Shown: piece after piece, positions 32,849 through 38,073 of the stretch
Layout: every line of letters begins with the position of its first letter
How positions within the stretch are numbered: the first letter of the stretch is position 1
Notes under the pieces: model-generated
What the model was told of the DNA's origin: nothing
What the model saw: only the letters and a program-made list of their open reading frames with translations
The model's database searches: none
Origin: SFHK01 sp045538305
GTDB lineage: Bacteria > Bacillota > Clostridia > Christensenellales > Aristaeellaceae
DNA: 38,073 nucleotides
Assembly (NCBI GenBank): GCA_045538305.1
Contig: JAZSRC010000025.1
Span: 1 to 38,073 of the forward strand
Reading direction: 5' to 3'
Translations under genes and position numbers: made by a program

Positions 32849-33810
32849 TGAGTAAAACTTCTGTGGCTCCCGATAAGGCGCCTGCGAATGTACCTGTAGC
32901 AGCGCCTAAAAAGGAGAGGAAAAAGGGCTGGTACTACAAAATGTCCTTTGAGCACAAAACGGCGCTGTGGGGTATCATCTTCCTGCTTCCGTGGCTGCTC
33001 GGCTTCTTCCTTTTGTTCCTGACCCCCATGGTGGAAATGGTCATTTACAGCTTTAACGACGTTTCCATTATTCCTACCGGCGGTATCGAGAAGATTCCCA
33101 AGGGCTTTGAGAACTTCCGTCAGGCGCTTATGGTCGACGCGAACTTCGTTCCGTCCATTGTAGAAACCCTGCTGGAAACCGTTCTTTACACGCCTCTGAT
33201 CATTGTTTTCTCCCTGCTGTGCGCAATTCTGCTTAACGGCAAATTCCGCGGACGCGCAATCGCACGAGCGATCTTCTTCATTCCCATCATCATGGCTACC
33301 GGCCTGCTGATGGAGCGCGTCAGCAACCTGTCCGGCCAGATGCTGGGCGAAGGCCAGGGCGAAAACATTTACGGCGCCGAGTCGGTTGCCCGACTGGTCA
33401 TGTCCATCGGCATCGGCAAGGAAATGGTTCAGTACCTGCTGGACGCCGTAAACGACATTTTTGAAATCGCATCTCTGAGCGGTATTCAGATTTTGATTTT
33501 CCTTTCCGCTCTGCAGGGCATTTCTCCGGCGCTTTATGAGGTTGCCAAAATCGAGGGCGCTACCTCCTACGAAACCTTCTGGAAGGTTACCGTCGTAATG
33601 GTTAGCCCGATGATTCTGACCTGCACGATTTATACTCTTGCCGACCTGTTTATGCGTTCCGAAATCGTAAACCTGGTATACGACAAGGGCTTCAAGAACA
33701 GTCAGTACGGCCTCGGCGCTGCAATGGGCTGCATTTACATTGTAGCCAACGTAGTAGTTATCGGTATTGCTGCAGGGCTGATCCGAAAGGTGGTATTCTA
33801 CTATGACTAA
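32848..33810 (+). CDS. Sugar ABC transporter permease, MalF type (pair 2)
   Basis: A 320-residue permease. The N-terminal 35 residues are Ala/Pro/Lys-rich (APDKAPANVPVAAPKKERKK), then helices from TALWGIIFLLPWLLGFFLLFLTP. The EAA loop reads LYEVAKIEGATSYETFWKVT, with Val in place of the first Ala. A family-specific insertion (GQMLGEGQGENIYGAESVARLVMSIG) lies between helices 3 and 4. The ATG overlaps the DUF5696 stop (TAATG), and the end overlaps the next permease by eight bases. A second permease pair in one transcript is unusual: either two transporters or one with a different substrate size. Confidence 0.92.
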   Translation: MSKTSVAPDKAPANVPVAAPKKERKKGWYYKMSFEHKTALWGIIFLLPWLLGFFLLFLTPMVEMVIYSFNDVSIIPTGGIEKIPKGFENFRQALMVDANFVPSIVETLLETVLYTPLIIVFSLLCAILLNGKFRGRAIARAIFFIPIIMATGLLMERVSNLSGQMLGEGQGENIYGAESVARLVMSIGIGKEMVQYLLDAVNDIFEIASLSGIQILIFLSALQGISPALYEVAKIEGATSYETFWKVTVVMVSPMILTCTIYTLADLFMRSEIVNLVYDKGFKNSQYGLGAAMGCIYIVANVVVIGIAAGLIRKVVFYYD

Positions 33811-34786
33811 GAAGAAGCGTATGAACAAGTTCACGATGCTCAAAAAATTCAAAGGCTTCCTTGCCGGAGCTTTCCGATATCTTTTGATCATCTGCCTTTC
33901 CTACCTCATTCTTGCGCCCATCCTGATCAACATTTCCACCGCTTTTACCAACCCGAGGGATCTCAGCTTTCCGTCTTCCATCTGGATTCCTGCCCGTTTT
34001 TCCATTGAAAACTGGCATGTAAGCGCCCTGATGCTCAACTACGGAAAATCGCTGCCCTACACACTTGTGTTTACCACCGTCGTCACGATTCTTCAGACGG
34101 TATGCGCCATGATGGCCGGTTATTCGTTCGCGAGACTTAAGTTCCCCGGACGCAGCCTGCTGTTCGCGCTGGCGGTATTCACCATCGTCGTTCCGCCGCA
34201 GATGTTCATGCTGCCCCAGTACCTGTTCTTTAAGGAATTTGATATTCTGGGCATCTTCAGGCTCATCACCGGCAAACCCCTCAACCTGCTCAAGAGCGGC
34301 TCTATCTACATTCTGAACGCGCTTGGCATGGGCCTTAAGAGCGGTCTGTACATTTACATCTTCCGTCAGTCCTTCCGTGCGCTTCCCAAGGAGCTGGAAG
34401 AGGCCGCCTACATGGACGGCGCAGGCTTCCTCAGGACCTTCACCAACATCGTTATCCCGTCTGCCGGCGCCGGTATTCTGACGGTAGCGGTTCTGAGCTT
34501 CGTATGGAACTGGAACGATGCATACTATGTAAGGCTGTTCAATGACACCAACGTCAACCACCTGATGCTGGCGTTCAACAAGGCCACCGGTTCCGTAGAC
34601 GAATCCCTCGCTAAGATTTCCACTAAGATCCCCTCTACCTATGCATTCCTGCTCAAGAACCCCGTATACGAAGGCGCAATCGCAAAAACCTCTGCGCTTC
34701 TGGTATTCATGCCGCTTGTCGTAATGTATATGTTCATACAGCGCAAGTTCGTACAGGGCGTAGAGCGAAGCGGTATTGTCGGATAA
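33803..34786 (+). CDS. Sugar ABC transporter permease, MalG type (pair 2)
   Basis: A 327-residue permease with six helices, the first at FRYLLIICLSYLILAPILINIS. The typical MalG segment GYSFARLKFPGRSLLF is present. The EAA loop is LEEAAYMDGAGFLRTFTNIVIP. Segment WNWNDAYYVRLFNDTNVNHLMLAFN is a longer-than-usual loop before the last helix, where MalG proteins vary with substrate. It is the last gene of the transport locus; a strong terminator follows 34 bases past the stop. No ATPase, glycosidase or kinase gene follows. Confidence 0.93.
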   Translation: MTKKKRMNKFTMLKKFKGFLAGAFRYLLIICLSYLILAPILINISTAFTNPRDLSFPSSIWIPARFSIENWHVSALMLNYGKSLPYTLVFTTVVTILQTVCAMMAGYSFARLKFPGRSLLFALAVFTIVVPPQMFMLPQYLFFKEFDILGIFRLITGKPLNLLKSGSIYILNALGMGLKSGLYIYIFRQSFRALPKELEEAAYMDGAGFLRTFTNIVIPSAGAGILTVAVLSFVWNWNDAYYVRLFNDTNVNHLMLAFNKATGSVDESLAKISTKIPSTYAFLLKNPVYEGAIAKTSALLVFMPLVVMYMFIQRKFVQGVERSGIVG

Positions 34787-34819
34787 TACCTATCGACGGA
34801 TTTTGTTCCGGTTTCCACG

Positions 34820-34861
34820 AAAAGAGCGCTGCCGCGTAAATGCGGCGGCGCTTTTCTTTTT
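34820..34861 (+). terminator. Terminator of the sugar-transport operon
   Basis: GCGCTGCCGC (34826-34835) pairs with GCGGCGGCGC (34842-34851) with one mismatch and a six-base loop, flanked by AAAAG and TTTTCTTTTT. It is the strongest plus-strand terminator in the window. Confidence 0.9.
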
Positions 34862-34894
34862 CATCATTCATTTATACAGTTTTCACTTCCGTTG

Positions 34895-34923
34895 TTTACA
34901 AAACCAACTCTTTCTTCTATAAT
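34895..34923 (+). promoter_or_regulatory. Promoter of the TPR/DUF6273 gene
   Basis: TTTACA (34895-34900), 17 bases, consensus TATAAT (34918-34923), 50 bases upstream of the start codon and directly after the transport-operon terminator. Confidence 0.75.
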
Positions 34924-34972
34924 ATAGAAAGAATACTTACCAACATCGGCTTTTCAAAAAGGAGATAACGCT

Positions 34973-36595
34973 ATGTTCAAAAAGTTTTCTGCTTTGATAA
35001 TGGTTTTTATCATGGCTATATCTTGCATTTTGCCGGTTTTGGCGCTGGGCGAAGAGCATAGGTACTATGACGAATACGTGAAGGCTCTTTCTGATTATCT
35101 GGAAGGGGACACTTACGCTGCAAACCTCAGAAGCATGAAAAACTCGTTTGACGAACTAAGAAGCTATAAAATGAGCGCTCAGTTTTCCACCTATATTGGC
35201 GTTCTACTGATGATTGAAGACGGCGACTACAAGCCCATCAGCAATTCCATCCGCGATCTCAAGGCGGATACGAGGTTTATAGAGTACATAAGTGAAAATA
35301 CGGCGTTCGCCTTACCGGATGAACTGCAAATATATGCACAAGGCAGGCAGGCGGAAGACAACAACGCTTTCGAAATGGCGAAGAGCTGTTACAGCAAGGT
35401 TTCCGGTTTTTTTGACAGCTTTTTCCGTATAAAAGAAATTGAAAAAGCAGAGGCGGAACGAGAAAACCAGTTCATTGCTCCTCCTTTTGTAGAAACCGCC
35501 GCCGTAACGTTTGCAAACGGTTCCTTTACGCTTGGAACATTCGATCAGGATGGGAACCCGGATAACGGCGCCGAGCCGATTGCTTGGCGCATACTGGCCG
35601 AACAAGGCGATTATCTTCTGGCTGTTTCTGAAAACGTACTTTTTACAAGCAGCTATGACGCCGAAGGCGGCAGCTGGGAAGAAAGCGACATCAGAAACTA
35701 TTTAAACGACGAGTTTTACCTGACTGCTTTCACGGCAAATGAGCGCAAAGCCATCGCCAAAAAAATGTTGAAAACGCCCGCAAACCCTTATTATACGCAC
35801 AATAACGGCTGTGAAACAAACGACTATGTTTTCCTTTTAAGCATGGAAGAAGCACAGAAGTATTTCACAGCCGATACCGACCGTATAGCCGGAAACCATT
35901 CCATTTACCTGCTTCGCGACAGCGGCTGTATTCCCTCCTACTGTGCTTGCGTAATGACCAGCGGCAGCATAAACGCTTATGGCGTAAGTCAGATGGCGGC
36001 CTCCGGTATCAGGCCGACCATGTACGTCCACAAGGAAAATGCAGAAGCTGCAGCCGGAAAAACCATAACGCTCTCCTCTCCCTCCCCCTTTGATGTGGGC
36101 GACGCTCTGATGCTGGGAAGCACAGTTCAGGACAACCGCCTGAAGGCTGCGCCTCTCCCGATTGAATGGCGGATTATTGCGGTAGAAGACAGCAGAATGC
36201 TCGTTATTTCCGAGTATGTGCTCGCTAAAAAGAGCATCGGCGAAGCGACAGCATGGTTAAATGGAGAATTTCTGCAAACATGCTTCAGCGAAGAGGAGCA
36301 AAAGAATATCCTGCCCGTAAGAAGAGATTCAACGGAACAGATGATTTTCATGCTTAACGATGAGGAATACCATAAGTATCTCGCTTCCGCAGAGATCAGA
36401 ATGCCGAAAATCATGCCCGGCTCCGATATGGAGTCCGTTTGGCCGGATGAGTCGGATTATTCCTGGTGGCTTTCTTCTCCGAGCATCAATATGTACAGCT
36501 ATTACATCACAGATGATGGCAGCATCAGCAAATACACCATGGACAAGCAGTTGCCCTTCGGAATCCGCCCCGCCATGTGGATCAGTTTTTCCTAA
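34973..36595 (+). CDS. Secreted protein: shared TPR-like module plus two DUF6273 domains
   Basis: A 540-residue exported protein. Residues 1-25 form a signal peptide (VLALGEEH). Residues 31-160 align with residues 37-162 of the TPR protein at 13322 (SFDELRSYKMSAQFSTYIGVLL, then YAQGRQAEDNNAFEMAKSCYSKVSGFFDSFFR). Two DUF6273 domains follow (about 183-352 and 372-540). Each has the family pattern: G..EPIAWRILA, a Y.L.E.F...F..NER or EEQ segment, VFLLSMEEA or IFMLNDEEY, and closing GIRPTMYVHKE or GIRPAMWIS. DUF6273 is common in surface proteins of gut Clostridia and has a C-type-lectin-like look, though its ligand is unknown. RBS GGAG is at 34961-34964. It is a single-gene unit, and may receive signals like the cluster at 13-20 kb. 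Confidence 0.85.
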   Translation: MFKKFSALIMVFIMAISCILPVLALGEEHRYYDEYVKALSDYLEGDTYAANLRSMKNSFDELRSYKMSAQFSTYIGVLLMIEDGDYKPISNSIRDLKADTRFIEYISENTAFALPDELQIYAQGRQAEDNNAFEMAKSCYSKVSGFFDSFFRIKEIEKAEAERENQFIAPPFVETAAVTFANGSFTLGTFDQDGNPDNGAEPIAWRILAEQGDYLLAVSENVLFTSSYDAEGGSWEESDIRNYLNDEFYLTAFTANERKAIAKKMLKTPANPYYTHNNGCETNDYVFLLSMEEAQKYFTADTDRIAGNHSIYLLRDSGCIPSYCACVMTSGSINAYGVSQMAASGIRPTMYVHKENAEAAAGKTITLSSPSPFDVGDALMLGSTVQDNRLKAAPLPIEWRIIAVEDSRMLVISEYVLAKKSIGEATAWLNGEFLQTCFSEEEQKNILPVRRDSTEQMIFMLNDEEYHKYLASAEIRMPKIMPGSDMESVWPDESDYSWWLSSPSINMYSYYITDDGSISKYTMDKQLPFGIRPAMWISFS

Positions 36596-36694
36596 AGCAG
36601 TTCAAACAATCAAAAAGGCTACTGTTAACGCATTTCTCTCTTGTAACGGAAGAATGCTTGCGACAGCTGTATTCTGAATAAAAGGAAACATACC

Positions 36695-37675
36695 ATGCCG
36701 AACACTCAGATTATTGAAAGTATTTATCAAAAAATCCTTGAATACCGCCGTATCTTCCTGTTTCGCCATACCCGCATCGACGGAGACTGCACAGGCGCGA
36801 CAAAGGGCCTGAAGGCCATTATCCGCGCGACATGGCCCGAGAAGGATGTTTATATCATCGATGACGAACTCTCCGATTTTTTGGCTTTTATGGGCCAGGA
36901 TGACGCGCCTGTAGACGAAGAACTATACAAAGACGCGCTTGGCATTGTCATCGACACCGCAAACGCAGACCGAATCTCAAATCCCCGCTTTCAATTGTGC
37001 CGGGAGCTTATAAAAATCGATCACCATATAGAACGCGACCCGTTTTGCCATATCAACTGGGTAGAAGAGGAACGCTCATCCGCCTGTGAAATGATCGCTT
37101 ACTTCTACAGCCGGAATTCGGATCGCCTAAGGCTTACGCATCAGGCGGCGCAATATCTGTATACCGGCATGGTAACCGACAGCGGAAGGTTCAAATACGA
37201 AGGTGTAAATGGCGAAACCATGCGCCTTGCAGGCATGCTGCTGGATCAAGGCATTGACCTTGAAATGCTTTACGCCCATTTGTATCTGAAAGACGTTTCC
37301 TCGCTCCGTTTCCGCGCATACGTTTATAGCAACATGCAGATAACGGAAAATGGCGTTGCATACATTCACGTTCCTCTTGCGGTACAGAAGGAGTTCAACC
37401 TCTCCTTCGAGGCGGCATGCACGTCTATTTCCTATCTGGAGGGGATCGCGGGCTGCCTTTGCTGGCTGGCATTTATTGAAACCGGTAGCGACATACGCGT
37501 GCGCCTCAGGTCCAGGTTCGTATCCATCAATACCGTAGCCGAGCATTTCGGCGGCGGAGGTCATGCCTGCGCCAGCGGCGCCTCGGTAAAGGACGAAATT
37601 GAAATGATGGCATTGGTCAAAGAAGCAGACGAAAGAATCGGCGCATATAAACAAACGCATGACGGCTGGCTATAA
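36695..37675 (+). CDS. nrnA: DHH-family phosphoesterase (NrnA-type nanoRNase/pAp phosphatase)
   Basis: A 326-residue cytosolic enzyme with a DHH domain and C-terminal DHHA1 domain. Metal-binding motifs are HTRIDGDC (Asp in the first motif), IVIDTANAD, IDHHIERD and GMVTDSGRFKY. The DHHA1 RNA-binding loop is FGGGGHACASGAS. NrnA-type enzymes degrade 2-5 base RNA fragments from the 3' end or 5' end and remove the 3' phosphate of pAp. The motif HTRIDGDC departs from the usual HxxPDGDA in two places. RBS AAAGGAAA sits ahead of ATG 36695. It is not in an operon with the preceding gene (99-base gap). The symbol is a family-level guess. Confidence 0.8.
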   Translation: MPNTQIIESIYQKILEYRRIFLFRHTRIDGDCTGATKGLKAIIRATWPEKDVYIIDDELSDFLAFMGQDDAPVDEELYKDALGIVIDTANADRISNPRFQLCRELIKIDHHIERDPFCHINWVEEERSSACEMIAYFYSRNSDRLRLTHQAAQYLYTGMVTDSGRFKYEGVNGETMRLAGMLLDQGIDLEMLYAHLYLKDVSSLRFRAYVYSNMQITENGVAYIHVPLAVQKEFNLSFEAACTSISYLEGIAGCLCWLAFIETGSDIRVRLRSRFVSINTVAEHFGGGGHACASGASVKDEIEMMALVKEADERIGAYKQTHDGWL

Positions 37676-37690
37676 TCATGCATTCCATAT

Positions 37691-37724
37691 AAAAAAACCC
37701 CGCAGCACCTGCCAGTGTTTTTAT
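37691..37724 (+). terminator. Weak terminator after the DHH gene
   Basis: GCAG (37702-37705) can pair with CTGC (37709-37712), flanked by an A-run on the left and GTTTTT on the right that can also pair. The core stem is only four bases, so confidence is low. It might instead serve the convergent gene at 37755. Confidence 0.3.
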
Positions 37725-37754
37725 TGTTCTTACCGATTCGCAAAAAGAGATCAT

Positions 37755-38073
37755 TTACAAGGCCTGCTTTCCGCTCATTGCGCGATATGAAACCAGCGCC
37801 GCTTCGTCATCCATATTGCAGATCAGCTTCCATACAGGTACTCGCTTCATGATTTCGTTCAGCGTTTCCATGATTAGCTCCGTTTTCTTTCTGTCCCTCG
37901 ATCGCGCTGTCTGACGGTACAGCTCCAATATAGCTTCCTTTCCTCGGTACCTTTCGATCTTGTTCTCTTCTCCTCGCCTCAGTATGCATATCCCCGCTAC
38001 TTCCGCTTTCATATTCCGGTTCTTATCCGTCTTCCCGCTCCACGGCGTTCCGTATGCATATACTTTATCTTCC
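37755..38073 (-). CDS. C-terminal part of an HPr-kinase/PEPCK-like P-loop protein (partial)
   Basis: The frame is open from the right edge of the window to the stop at 37755, so the gene starts outside. The visible 106 residues include AYGTPWSGK near the edge, the hallmark GTPW(C/S)GK segment I know from the HprK-like/PEPCK-like proteins of Clostridia. It is followed by AGICILRRGEENKIERYRGKEAILELYRQT and a closing VPVWKLICNMDDEAALVSYRAM. The RGEEN and CNM segments also match the family. Such proteins often sit in peptide-modification or PqqD-associated loci, but nothing next to it in this window shows that. An internal Met codon at 38012 could be mistaken for a start; the residues before it belong to the same protein. 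Confidence 0.7.
   Translation of the reverse strand, partial: EDKVYAYGTPWSGKTDKNRNMKAEVAGICILRRGEENKIERYRGKEAILELYRQTARSRDRKKTELIMETLNEIMKRVPVWKLICNMDDEAALVSYRAMSGKQAL

Overview
The window reads as a chromosomal segment of an anaerobic gut-type Firmicute (class Clostridia). The reasons are Gram-positive ribosome-binding sites (AGGAGG) before nearly every gene, sigma-A-type promoters, about 50% GC, LacI/WYL regulators, MalF/MalG-type sugar permeases without a local ATPase, an S1 sulfatase and secreted transglutaminase-like, BspA-LRR and DUF6273 proteins. The exact genus cannot be told from the sequence. I see no rRNA, tRNA, CRISPR array, integrase or transposase.

Region 1 (1-7.4 kb) is a patchwork. 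Intact genes are a GpsA-like dehydrogenase, an S1 sulfatase, a P-loop kinase-like protein and a secreted transglutaminase-like protein. They lie among four decayed genes: the C-terminal end of a WYL regulator, a frameshifted SGNH hydrolase, a scrap of a methyltransferase and the 5' half of a sugar permease whose promoter still looks good. Region 2 (7.4-13.3 kb) holds an ABC exporter, a CE15-type esterase with an SGNH esterase behind it, and a secreted transglutaminase/Ig-like/LRR protein.

Region 3 (13.3-19.9 kb) is the most unusual part. Four proteins are encoded from one divergent promoter region: a secreted TPR protein with a glycan-binding-like C-terminus on the minus strand, and on the plus strand an operon of a small secreted TPR protein, a secreted TPR/FN3 protein and a membrane Ser/Thr kinase. 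The three secreted proteins share an approximately 105-residue module, and the FN3 plus terminal domain of the third resembles the extracellular part of the kinase. The module occurs again at 35.0 kb, fused to two DUF6273 domains. I read this as a candidate cell-envelope sensing and signalling system.

Region 4 (20.2-34.8 kb) is a sugar-uptake locus under a divergent LacI regulator. Its order is solute-binding protein, structured repeat, large solute-binding protein with two N-terminal beta-sandwich domains, MalF/MalG pair, beta-propeller/TPR membrane protein, Yip1 membrane protein, DUF5696 protein, second MalF/MalG pair, terminator. It has no ATPase, so a shared MsmX/UgpC-type ATPase elsewhere is expected. 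The parts suggest capture and import of a complex glycan, but the substrate cannot be read from the sequence.

Two copies of a 230-270 nt structured element (19922-20189 and 23162-23388) follow stop codons. They have the same series of hairpins with different stem sequences. The right end carries the DUF6273 protein, a DHH phosphoesterase and the C-terminal part of an HPr-kinase/PEPCK-like protein that runs off the window.
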